64,000 nucleotides of DNA from an uncultured Carboxylicivirga sp. Lineage in GTDB: Bacteria; Bacteroidota; Bacteroidia; Bacteroidales; Marinilabiliaceae. The notes beneath the pieces are model-generated. The model saw nothing but the letters and a program-made list of their open reading frames with translations, was not told where the DNA came from and ran no database searches. Below are positions 1 through 7,373 of the stretch, in pieces. The position numbers and the translations under genes are program-made. The number at the start of each line of letters is the position of its first letter. Within the stretch, counting starts at the first letter, position 1. The stretch spans positions 3,162,001 to 3,226,000 of the forward strand of contig NZ_OY771430.1 of the NCBI RefSeq assembly GCF_963674565.1. The letters are read 5' to 3'.

Positions 1-2
1 AA

Positions 3-113
3 GAAGTTGTAGTAAAAATGATTGCAAAAGGTTATTCGGATAATGAAATATCTGAAATAACAGATATTGCCATTGAGGATATTCAAAAGATTCGGACAAA
101 CAACTCTCATTAA
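3..113 (+). CDS. C-terminal fragment of an upstream protein, possibly Rpn-family nuclease
   Basis: The frame is open from the window edge and encodes 36 residues ending KIRTNNSH before TAA. The motif MIAKGYSDNEISEITDIAIE resembles the C-terminal helical tail of Rpn-type PD-(D/E)XK nucleases/putative transposases (GLSIEFISEITGLS-like). The catalytic domain would lie outside the window, so the family assignment is tentative. Confidence 0.4.
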   Translation, partial: EVVVKMIAKGYSDNEISEITDIAIEDIQKIRTNNSH

Positions 114-135
114 GCGTAGTTAATTTAAGATATAG

Positions 136-166
136 CCCGGTATCAGTTTTTGGTATCGGGTTTTTT
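136..166 (+). terminator. Rho-independent terminator
   Basis: CCCGGTATCAG can pair with TTGGTATCGGG (Watson-Crick plus G-U pairs) around a short T loop, followed directly by TTTTTT. It lies 23 bp after the stop of the upstream partial gene. Confidence 0.75.
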
Positions 167-297
167 ATTGCCTTATTTTTCCATTTATTGCCTTTTGAAT
201 ATTACTTTTGTATAAATATTAACAGTAAAACTGAAAATTTGATATAAACAAAAAGGAAGCGAACATATAATCTTAAAATATTAAGACTTAATCTCTT

Positions 298-427
298 AAC
301 AATCGAAAATCGCCAAATTTTAATTGCAGTAAAGAGAGTAGGTACGGGCGTGGTCTGTACTACTTTACTGCGTGGGTGTTTGGCGATGCCTCGATTGTTG
401 GTGGTTTCAGTGCCACGCTCCTTTTTT
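298..427 (+). ncRNA. Candidate structured RNA with nested stems and a pseudoknot
   Basis: Four nested pairings are visible: 298-305 with 392-399 (AACAATCG/CGATTGTT), 309-317 with 379-387 (ATCGCCAAA/TTTGGCGAT), 326-334 with 363-371 (GCAGTAAAG/CTTTACTGC), and 338-345 with 357-363. The apical loop (346-353, GGGCGTGG) can pair over 8 bp with 413-420 (CCACGCTC), and six T follow at 422-427. This looks like a folded RNA ending in a U-run, located 12 bp before the next start codon. It could instead be a DNA-level element such as a transposon or replication hairpin. I do not recognise the family. Confidence 0.5.
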
Positions 428-439
428 ATACCATAGAGA

Positions 440-748
440 ATGAAAGATTTATATGTTTGGTTACAAAGTGAGGTAAACGAATCGCTTGAGTTATTGGATA
501 ATGAAATCATAAAAGACGGAGCTGATGAAATTGTCTTTTCATCAAGTAAAGAGTTCCTGAAAAAAAGCAAAGATGTATTGAGTAAAATGGTTGACTTATT
601 ATCTGAATACGATTTGGATATAATGAAGCTGATAAATTTGATTGCCAAACTAAAGACCGAGGGTAATGATGCCGATGAAGATGCCGTCATTCAATCTATG
701 ATTCTGAAAATGTTGGAAACAAGCTCCCTGGAAACCAAATCTCGCTAA
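440..748 (+). CDS. Hypothetical small acidic helical protein
   Basis: This 102-residue protein is mostly helical and acidic (for example VNESLELLDNEIIKDGADE) with no membrane segment and no recognised motif. It begins 12 bp after the structured element at 298-427 and is followed by a terminator-like hairpin at 829-848, so it may be a single-gene unit whose leader is that element. Function unknown. Confidence 0.55.
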   Translation: MKDLYVWLQSEVNESLELLDNEIIKDGADEIVFSSSKEFLKKSKDVLSKMVDLLSEYDLDIMKLINLIAKLKTEGNDADEDAVIQSMILKMLETSSLETKSR

Positions 749-797
749 ATTTTTCTATCTTTATATAGCTAATTGTCAAGGGGATAATGTTTAAATT

Positions 798-1259
798 ATG
801 CCCAAAATATATTCCAATTCATTAAAAATGAGCCTCCTATTGGGGCTTTTCGTGTTTATAGCCTTTTGTGGTTTTACTTTTTATTGCTTTATCCTTTGTT
901 TTGTTCTGTGCAATACGCTGGTATTATGGTGGTATTCTCATAGTATTACCTACTTTTTTCAAAAGCAGTCTTTCTTTTCATCAAAATATCTTAAAACAGC
1001 ATCTAAAATCCCTCATACATCGGCAAGTTGGCATCAATTTTTTAGAAGCTTGATAAACCACATGAAAAGCCCTCTTTATTTTTTCCAACATTCAAAAAAG
1101 TTTTTGAAATATTATCTCAAAGTACTCAAAAGCAGTCTCAATAAGCTAAAAAGTATTCAAAAGACCTCAAAAGCAGTTGAGATATACTCTACAAGGCTGC
1201 TATTCTCAATATTTCAGTTGCGTTATCGCTCATTTTTTAACCCAAATCCAACGCTATGA
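798..1259 (+). CDS. Doubtful ORF with an N-terminal hydrophobic segment
   Basis: The 153-residue reading frame begins with a long hydrophobic stretch (roughly residues 11-45) and continues as a Lys/Ser/Phe-rich tail. In favour: its stop overlaps the start of the next gene in an ATGA arrangement. Against: a terminator-like hairpin (829-848) lies inside its 5' end, the composition is odd, and the DNA repeats CAAAAGCAGT near 960, 1129 and 1167. If real, translation may start internally, for example at the ATG at 1062. Function unknown. Confidence 0.3.
   Translation: MPKIYSNSLKMSLLLGLFVFIAFCGFTFYCFILCFVLCNTLVLWWYSHSITYFFQKQSFFSSKYLKTASKIPHTSASWHQFFRSLINHMKSPLYFFQHSKKFLKYYLKVLKSSLNKLKSIQKTSKAVEIYSTRLLFSIFQLRYRSFFNPNPTL
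829..848 (+). terminator. Probable terminator after the 440-748 gene
   Basis: AGCCTC pairs with GGGGCT around CTATT and is followed by TTTTCG. It lies 80 bp downstream of the 440-748 stop codon. Confidence 0.45.
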
Positions 1260-1489
1260 TAATACGCAGAACAATATTAAAGCAGGATTTGGTGAAGAAA
1301 CTTTACCCTGATAGTATTTCCACTAAGTCAGCTATGCAGCAGCTCCGTAACGAAATTGACATTTGCCCGGTACTCAAGCAACGTATTGAACAGGCAGGAA
1401 ATACAAAACGCCACTACTACAACAAACAACAGCTCCTTTTAATCCTGGAACACTTTTGTATAACACTTGATGAATTTGAACAGCTATGA
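1256..1489 (+). CDS. DUF4248-like small protein
   Basis: The 77-residue protein starts MIIRRTILKQDLVKKLYPD and has YYNKQQLLLILEHF near its end. This layout matches the small DUF4248 family found in mobile DNA of Bacteroidota, probably a winged-helix-like DNA-binding fold. Its stop overlaps the start of the J-domain gene (ATGA at 1486-1489), so the two are translationally coupled. No biochemical role is established for the family. Confidence 0.6.
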   Translation: MIIRRTILKQDLVKKLYPDSISTKSAMQQLRNEIDICPVLKQRIEQAGNTKRHYYNKQQLLLILEHFCITLDEFEQL

Positions 1490-1836
1490 ACTATTTCTTA
1501 GGCATAACCGATATTGAACAAGCCAAACTACGTTACCGGAAATTAGCAAAGCAACTGCATCCCGATGCAGGAGGGACTGCCGTTGAATTTCAAAATATGC
1601 GCTATGAATATCAAACCTTGCTACTAAAGCTCCAGCAAAGTAACTCTACTTCTAATCCACCAAAACAAGTATCTCTTGAAAAAGAGTTAATCAACGAATT
1701 AGGTCATATTGCCAAAGTGCTGATAAAAAAACAAGTACCTCAGAATTATTTAAAACAAAAAATCCAATCAACTCAGTCTCCTCTAAAGAAAAGTTTGTTC
1801 GGCAATTTGGTCGATTTATTGGATAGCCTTAAATAA
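1486..1836 (+). CDS. J-domain (DnaJ-like) protein
   Basis: Residues 1-55 form a short J domain: FLGITDIEQAKLRYRKLAKQ is followed by the diagnostic HPD tripeptide near residue 25, then GGTAVEFQNMRYEYQTLL. The HPD motif stimulates Hsp70 ATPase, so the protein may recruit the host DnaK to a client specific to this element. It lacks the Gly/Phe, zinc and C-terminal domains of full DnaJ. The remainder (about 60 residues) is helical and unassigned. It is coupled to the DUF4248-like gene upstream. Confidence 0.75.
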   Translation: MNYFLGITDIEQAKLRYRKLAKQLHPDAGGTAVEFQNMRYEYQTLLLKLQQSNSTSNPPKQVSLEKELINELGHIAKVLIKKQVPQNYLKQKIQSTQSPLKKSLFGNLVDLLDSLK

Positions 1837-1894
1837 ACCTCATATTATTTATTATTGCCTTTTATTACCATTTAGTGCGATATTTTTTTAATTT

Positions 1895-1936
1895 TGACAC
1901 TACTTGACAAATGAATAATGCAATTTTGTTTGTCAA
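1895..1936. promoter_or_regulatory. Candidate operator upstream of the defence operon
   Basis: TTGACAAA (1904-1911) and TTTGTCAA (1929-1936) form a perfect 8-bp inverted repeat with a 17-bp spacer, 11 bp before the first gene of the operon. TTGACA also occurs at 1894-1899, ten bases before the left arm. The 19-mer at 1895-1913 recurs with two changes at 15827-15845. This suits binding by a dimeric repressor, plausibly the WYL protein at the operon's end. Confidence 0.5.
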
Positions 1937-1946
1937 TTAATGGAAT

Positions 1947-2144
1947 ATGAAAAAGACAGTAAACCCGTTAGGAACCTTCTTAGTTGAAAGAAAGGAAAAA
2001 CCTGTTGAATTTATCTGCGATAGATGTTCAGAGACTAAAAAATCGAAGAATATTGTGGAGTGGCAAACTATTGAACAGGAAGCAAAAAAGATATGCAATG
2101 GTTGCTATGGATACTTGTTGTCAACATTAAAGCAGAATAAATAA
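1947..2144 (+). CDS. Small zinc-ribbon-like protein
   Basis: The 65-residue protein carries two CxxC knuckles, ICDRC near residue 27 and ICNGC near residue 50, expected to bind one zinc ion. It is the first gene of the operon running to 15820, sits just after the candidate operator and ends 3 bp before the next start. It may be a regulator or accessory subunit. No specific function can be assigned. Confidence 0.6.
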   Translation: MKKTVNPLGTFLVERKEKPVEFICDRCSETKKSKNIVEWQTIEQEAKKICNGCYGYLLSTLKQNK

Positions 2145-2147
2145 CCT

Positions 2148-2657
2148 ATGAACCAAAACGTGTTTTCAATAATACCGGACGGATACACTAAAGAGTGTAA
2201 TTACCTGTATAATTTCCTTAGTTCGGTAGAAGATTTGCCTTACGTGGGCAAAGACGAAGATGATAATTTAGAAGCCTTGCTATATGAAACGGCTTTTGCC
2301 TTATTATGCGAGGAATACCTGAATCAAGTTGCAGAAATGCCTAAGCATGACGATTTCGAGTATTTAATAGAAGAAATTGGCTTTGAAGAAGAAGAGGAAG
2401 AAATGGATTGGTTCTTTGAAAAACATTTGGAAGAAAAAAGTAGCGAAGGTTTTGAGGAAAATATGTTCTTGCTACTTGAAGAATACAAAAAGAAAATTGC
2501 CACAAGCATTTTCAACTTTTTTGGTTCGGAAGATAAAGTGAAATTATTCTTCGCTTCAATCTTTACTATGGATAGACAAGGACACGTTCCTCACGGATTT
2601 GATGCTGCATTAAGCAGTAATGGTTTTGTTAGTGATTTAAAATTGATGGTCAGATAA
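2148..2657 (+). CDS. Hypothetical acidic protein at the head of the R-M operon
   Basis: The 169 residues include a Glu-rich patch (GFEEEEEEMDWFFEKHLEEK near residues 75-95). It is soluble-looking and predicted helical. The stop codon lies one base before the hsdM start, so the genes are tightly co-transcribed. An acidic small protein in this position could mimic DNA or modulate the R-M complex, but that is inference; no family is recognised. Confidence 0.6.
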   Translation: MNQNVFSIIPDGYTKECNYLYNFLSSVEDLPYVGKDEDDNLEALLYETAFALLCEEYLNQVAEMPKHDDFEYLIEEIGFEEEEEEMDWFFEKHLEEKSSEGFEENMFLLLEEYKKKIATSIFNFFGSEDKVKLFFASIFTMDRQGHVPHGFDAALSSNGFVSDLKLMVR

Positions 2658-2658
2658 T

Positions 2659-4197
2659 ATGGCAAAGAAGAACGGAAACGGAGCAAACGAATCGCTCGAA
2701 AAGAAGTTGTGGACTACCGCAGACAAATTGCGTAAAAATATTGATGCAGCCGAGTACAAACATGTTGTGCTTGGCTTAATCTTTTTAAAGTATATATCTG
2801 ATGCGTTTGAAGACCATTACGCAAAGCTCGTAGCCGGAGAAGGCGAATATGCAGGAGCTGACCCCGAAGATAAAGATGAGTACGGAGCAGAAAATGTGTT
2901 TTTTGTACCGGAAAAAGCTCGTTGGGCTTATATTCAATCACAAGCAAAGATGCCTAACATCGGTAAGTTGATTGATGATGCAATGGACTTGATTGAGGCT
3001 GACAATGCTACCCTAAAAGGGATTCTTCCTAAAACATTTGGACGTTCAAACCTCGACCCACAAACTTTGGGAGGCTTGATTGATACTATTGGTACAATAG
3101 CTTTGGGTGATGAGAAAGCAAAATCTCAGGATGTATTAGGTAGGGTTTATGAATATTTCTTAGGTCAGTTTGCTTTGGCAGAAGGTCAAAAGGGAGGTCA
3201 GTTCTACACGCCAGAGAGCATTGTAAAGCTTTTGGTGGAAATGTTAGAGCCATACAAAGGACGTGTTTATGACCCTTGCTGTGGTTCAGGTGGCATGTTT
3301 GTTCAGAGTGAAAAATTTATTGAAAGTCATCAAGGACGATTGGATGATATTTCGGTATATGGACAAGAAAGCAACCAAACAACATATCGCTTGTGCCGAA
3401 TGAACCTAGCTATACGTGGTATTGATGGCTCAAACATTAAATGGAATACAGAAGGTTCATTCCTAAATAACGCACACAAAGATTTAAAAGCTGATTATAT
3501 AATAGCCAATCCACCGTTTAACGTAAGCGATTGGAGTGGTGAATTATTGCGTGATGATGCACGTTGGCAATACGGCGTACCTCCAACAGGCAATGCCAAC
3601 TTTGGTTGGGTGCAGCACTTCTTGTATCACCTAAAACCCGATGGTGGACATGCAGGGTTTGTTTTAGCCAATGGCTCGTTAAGCTCAAATACAGGTGGCG
3701 AAGGTGCTATACGCCAAAAGTTAGTAGAAAACGACTTGGTTGAGTGTATTGTAATGCTACCTAAAGCCCTGTTCTTTAATACTGGTATTCCGGCTTGTTT
3801 GTGGTTTTTACGCAGAGGCAAAAAGCAACGCAATGGCGAAACCCTCTTTATTGATGCTTCTGACTTGGGCGTTATGATTAACCGTAAAAATCGGGTATTA
3901 GAAGCTGAAGATGTTAGTAAAGTTGCTGATGTCTATCACAATTGGTTAAAACAAAGTGAGGACTACGAAGATGTAAAGGGCTTTTGCAAATCAGCTACCA
4001 TCGAGGATATACAAAAACACAAGTTTGTATTAACTCCCGGGCGTTATGTTGGTATTCCAGATGAAGAGGATGATGGTATTCCCTTCCAAGAAAAGATTGA
4101 CACACTAACCACTCGATTACGAGAGCAGATGAACCAAGCCCAAGAGCTTGACAAGGAAATTAAAACACAACTGGCTAAAATTGGGATTGAGTTATGA
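2659..4197 (+). CDS. hsdM: Type I restriction-modification DNA methyltransferase subunit
   Basis: HsdM methylates adenine N6 in the target chosen by HsdS and forms part of the restriction complex. The 512-residue length is normal. An N-terminal HsdM helical domain (LEKKLWTTADKLRKNIDAAE) precedes the AdoMet motif DPCCGSGGMF near residue 204 and the catalytic motif NPPF near residue 285. The stop overlaps hsdS by ATGA. All key motifs look intact. Confidence 0.96.
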   Translation: MAKKNGNGANESLEKKLWTTADKLRKNIDAAEYKHVVLGLIFLKYISDAFEDHYAKLVAGEGEYAGADPEDKDEYGAENVFFVPEKARWAYIQSQAKMPNIGKLIDDAMDLIEADNATLKGILPKTFGRSNLDPQTLGGLIDTIGTIALGDEKAKSQDVLGRVYEYFLGQFALAEGQKGGQFYTPESIVKLLVEMLEPYKGRVYDPCCGSGGMFVQSEKFIESHQGRLDDISVYGQESNQTTYRLCRMNLAIRGIDGSNIKWNTEGSFLNNAHKDLKADYIIANPPFNVSDWSGELLRDDARWQYGVPPTGNANFGWVQHFLYHLKPDGGHAGFVLANGSLSSNTGGEGAIRQKLVENDLVECIVMLPKALFFNTGIPACLWFLRRGKKQRNGETLFIDASDLGVMINRKNRVLEAEDVSKVADVYHNWLKQSEDYEDVKGFCKSATIEDIQKHKFVLTPGRYVGIPDEEDDGIPFQEKIDTLTTRLREQMNQAQELDKEIKTQLAKIGIEL

Positions 4198-5441
4198 GTG
4201 AGTGGAGACAAGTAAAATTAGGTGACGTAATTCAACTTTCAACCACCAAAGTTGAATCTAAAAAAATTTTACTTGAAAGGTATATTTCGACGGATAATTT
4301 ATTACCTAATCTTGGTGGTATTGAATTAGCAAAGAGTCTTCCTAAACAACCAAAATATACCTCTTTTCAAAAGGGAGATGTGTTGTTTTCTAACATCCGG
4401 ACATACTTTAAAAAGGTTTGGAAAGCTGATTTTGATGGTGGTTGTTCAAATGATGTTCTAGTTTTTAAATCTATTGACAATAATGAAGTTGACCAAGCAT
4501 TTGTTTATTATGTGATTAGTAATTCAGTTTTTGTTGACTATACTGCTTTTACTGCAAAAGGTACTAAGATGCCTCGTGGAGATAAAGAAGCAATTAAAAA
4601 CTACTCCCTATTATTGCCAGGTATTACCGAACAAATAGAAATAGCCAAAACACTTTCAAACCTTGACAAAAAAATCACCCTACTCCGCCAACAAAACCAA
4701 GACTTAGAAGAATTGGCACAAACGCTTTTTAAACGTTGGTTTGTGGAGTTTGAGTTTCCTAATGAAAATGGTGAGCCTTATAAAAGTTCTGGTGGTAAAA
4801 TGGTCGAGAGTGAGTTGGGCGAAATTCCGGAGGGGTGGCGATTAGGTAGTTTAGATGAGTTTTCTACTCTCAAATCAGGTTATGCATTTAAAAGCAATGA
4901 TTTTGTGGATAATAGCTTAGTTAAAGCCATAAAAATAAAAGACCTAAAAGGAAAGGGAATAGTTGAAATCTCGGATGCATCAAGCGTTTCTGAGCATGTT
5001 ACAATTATTGATAGAGTTAAATATTTTAAATTAGAAGAAGGTGATATAGTTCTTGCAATGTCTGGTAATACCACAGGTAAGATTGGAATAATTCCACCAC
5101 ATGAAAATGAATTGTACTTAAATCAACGTGTTGGGAAATTCTTTTTGAAAGAATCTTCTTACAAAAGTTTCGTGTACAACTTTCTCATGTCTGGCAATTA
5201 TGAAGAAAGAATTCTTTCTATGGGATATGGTTCAGCACAACCTAATATCAATCCAGGGCAAATTGAATCCATTGAGGTGCTTATTCCTAGTGAAAAATTA
5301 TTAACTGACTACATTAAAATCTCAGAACCCATTTTCAATAAGGTTTTAGTGAATAATGAAGAAATTCAATCACTTACTCAATTGCGAGACACTTTGTTGC
5401 CAAAGTTGATGAGTGGGGAGTTGAGAGTTAATGAATATTAA
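4194..5441 (+). CDS. hsdS: Type I restriction-modification specificity subunit
   Basis: HsdS holds two target-recognition domains separated by helical spacers and sets the sequence recognised by the methylase and nuclease. Domain 1 covers about residues 1-150. The conserved spacer (ITEQIEIAKTLSNLDKKI) leads to domain 2, which begins near GEIPEGWRLGSL at about residue 205. The C-terminal coil ends LRDTLLPKLMSGELRV, as usual. It overlaps hsdM by 4 bp; the CD-NTase gene follows 23 bp later. Confidence 0.95.
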   Translation: MSEWRQVKLGDVIQLSTTKVESKKILLERYISTDNLLPNLGGIELAKSLPKQPKYTSFQKGDVLFSNIRTYFKKVWKADFDGGCSNDVLVFKSIDNNEVDQAFVYYVISNSVFVDYTAFTAKGTKMPRGDKEAIKNYSLLLPGITEQIEIAKTLSNLDKKITLLRQQNQDLEELAQTLFKRWFVEFEFPNENGEPYKSSGGKMVESELGEIPEGWRLGSLDEFSTLKSGYAFKSNDFVDNSLVKAIKIKDLKGKGIVEISDASSVSEHVTIIDRVKYFKLEEGDIVLAMSGNTTGKIGIIPPHENELYLNQRVGKFFLKESSYKSFVYNFLMSGNYEERILSMGYGSAQPNINPGQIESIEVLIPSEKLLTDYIKISEPIFNKVLVNNEEIQSLTQLRDTLLPKLMSGELRVNEY

Positions 5442-5464
5442 AATCCTATTCAAAAAAAAATAAT

Positions 5465-6766
5465 ATGAACACGTCCGATACTTTTAAACAGTTTGTTTCA
5501 AACATAAAGATTCCTGAGGATAAAGCTGGAACTATTTCTTACAGGTATGGACGAATCACAAAATCACTAAATACTAAGTTTAGAAACACAGATTCTAAAA
5601 CAGCAAATTCGTTACAGGTTGGTTCCTATGGAAGGTATACTGGTATCAAAGGTATTTCCGACTTAGATATGCTTTATATAATGCCTAGTGCAAAGTGGGA
5701 CGATTATAATAAAAAAGGCGGACAAACTAAATTGTTACAAGATACAAAGATAGCGGTGTCAAGTACGTATTCCTCATCTGATATAAAGGTAGATAGATGT
5801 GTTGTTACAGTAAAGTTCTCCGACTCTCATATCGATATCCAACCTGTCTTTGAAATAGAAGACCAAGATTATAAATACCCTGACACATACAATGAAGGTT
5901 CTTGGAAGGTAACAAAACCCAGAAAAGAAATGAAGGCTATGACTGAATCTGAACAGGATAAAAACAATAACTTGAGAAGATTATGCAAGATGGCAAGAGC
6001 TTGGAAAAATAAGAATGGTTTATGTATGGGAGGCCTATTGATAGACACCCTTGCATATAATTTTTTAAATTCAACAAATGATTATGATGCAGTTAGCTTT
6101 TCTTCATACGATAAAATGTGTAGGGATTTTTTCAAATATTTATATGACCGCCCTAAAGACCAAAAAGAGTATGGTGCTTTAGGAAGTAATCAAAGAGTAA
6201 AGGTTCACAAACCATTTAAAAGAAAAGCTAAAAAGGCTTATGAGAAGTCATTAGAAGCAATAGAAGCTACTTCTGATAATGCAGCACACAATAAATGGCG
6301 AGATATTTTTGGAAATGATTTTCCTAAATATCAACGAGAAGAATCAGAAGCCAAACAAATCAATGAAAGCTATAATAACACTGAGGAATTCATTGAAAAT
6401 CTTTACCCTATTAATATTTCATTTGATTTAAAAATTGATTGTGAAATAAAGCAGAATGGATTCCGTAATGGATTATTACGTGATTTTTTAGTAAACAAAA
6501 TCAGATTACTTCCCAATAAGTCATTGCGATTCTACATTGATAAAATAGATATCCCATATCCATATGAAATTAAATGGAAAGTAACCAACCGAGGTGAGCA
6601 GGCTATTAAACGGAATTGTACGAGGGGGCAAATTGTTAAAGATGCTGGTTTTTTAGAGAAAAAAGAATCTACAAATTTCAAAGGAAGCCATTTTGTTGAA
6701 TGCTATGTAATTAAAGATAATATGGTAGTAGCTAGAGATACAATTGATGTGCCAATTTCTGAATAA
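5465..6766 (+). CDS. CD-NTase (SMODS nucleotidyltransferase) with C-terminal AGS-C-like domain
   Basis: CD-NTases make cyclic oligonucleotide signals on phage infection. The polymerase-beta signature is intact: GS at residues 53-54 (QVGSYGRYTG), catalytic Asp 67 and 69 (SDLDML) and a third Asp at 124 (HIDIQPVF). The last ~110 residues (PYEIKWKVTNRGEQA, GSHFVECYVI, VARDTIDVPI) resemble the AGS-C sensor domain described with such enzymes. It is followed 14 bp later by a SLATT membrane protein, the usual effector partner. Its position between hsdS and hsdR is unusual. The nucleotide product cannot be told from sequence. Confidence 0.88.
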   Translation: MNTSDTFKQFVSNIKIPEDKAGTISYRYGRITKSLNTKFRNTDSKTANSLQVGSYGRYTGIKGISDLDMLYIMPSAKWDDYNKKGGQTKLLQDTKIAVSSTYSSSDIKVDRCVVTVKFSDSHIDIQPVFEIEDQDYKYPDTYNEGSWKVTKPRKEMKAMTESEQDKNNNLRRLCKMARAWKNKNGLCMGGLLIDTLAYNFLNSTNDYDAVSFSSYDKMCRDFFKYLYDRPKDQKEYGALGSNQRVKVHKPFKRKAKKAYEKSLEAIEATSDNAAHNKWRDIFGNDFPKYQREESEAKQINESYNNTEEFIENLYPINISFDLKIDCEIKQNGFRNGLLRDFLVNKIRLLPNKSLRFYIDKIDIPYPYEIKWKVTNRGEQAIKRNCTRGQIVKDAGFLEKKESTNFKGSHFVECYVIKDNMVVARDTIDVPISE

Positions 6767-6780
6767 TAATAAATGTGATT

Positions 6781-7341
6781 ATGACGGATAGTAAAGTTTT
6801 ATTAGAATCTCAAATTAGAGAAATATATGGTAGAGTAATATATACTCATAAGACCCATGAAAAATGTGCTGATGTTTTAAAAACAAGGCATGACTGGTTA
6901 AAGTTTGCTGAAATAATTTTGTCTGCTGCAACTACTACCAGTGTGTTAGTTATTCTATTTGGTGATGGTAAGGCGTTTCAATTGATTGCTGCGTTTTGTT
7001 CAACTATCTTATTAGGGTTAACCCTTTACTCAAAAGATTTCAATTTGCTTGCAATTGCGGAAAAACACAAACAAGCTGCTTTAGATATACTCGAAGTAAG
7101 AGAAGCTCTACTTTCTCTTTTAATTGATATTAGGATTGGTAACAAAGAAATTGAATTGCTGCAAATTAGACGTGATGAACTTAACGAAGAGCTAATTAAT
7201 ACGTATAGAGGTGCACCAAAAACTATCAACAAAGCTTATCAAAAAGCATCAAAAGCATTGCAAGAGAATGAGGAGTTTACGTTTTCAGACCCTGAAATAG
7301 ATAAGTTTTTACCTGAAAATCTAAGAAGAAGTAAACAGTAG
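6781..7341 (+). CDS. SLATT-domain two-TM effector protein
   Basis: About 186 residues from ATG at 6781 (a GTG at 6775 is in frame). Two adjacent membrane helices near residues 40-82 (LSAATTTSVLVILF and FQLIAAFCSTILLGLTLY) precede a long helical bundle with LLAIAEKHKQAALDILEVRE. This is the SLATT architecture, thought to form membrane pores on nucleotide signalling and so cause abortive infection. It directly follows the CD-NTase and 33 bp precede hsdR. The CBASS role follows from family and context; pore formation here is inference. Confidence 0.82.
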   Translation: MTDSKVLLESQIREIYGRVIYTHKTHEKCADVLKTRHDWLKFAEIILSAATTTSVLVILFGDGKAFQLIAAFCSTILLGLTLYSKDFNLLAIAEKHKQAALDILEVREALLSLLIDIRIGNKEIELLQIRRDELNEELINTYRGAPKTINKAYQKASKALQENEEFTFSDPEIDKFLPENLRRSKQ

Positions 7342-7373
7342 TGTGATTAAATTGAAATTTAACTATTTAATGT

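Noticed and set aside
202..690. A 162-codon minus-strand ORF at the left edge
   Set aside because: It crosses the strong hairpin at 298-427 and the + gene at 440, and its Ser/Phe/Ile-rich sequence looks like an antisense frame.
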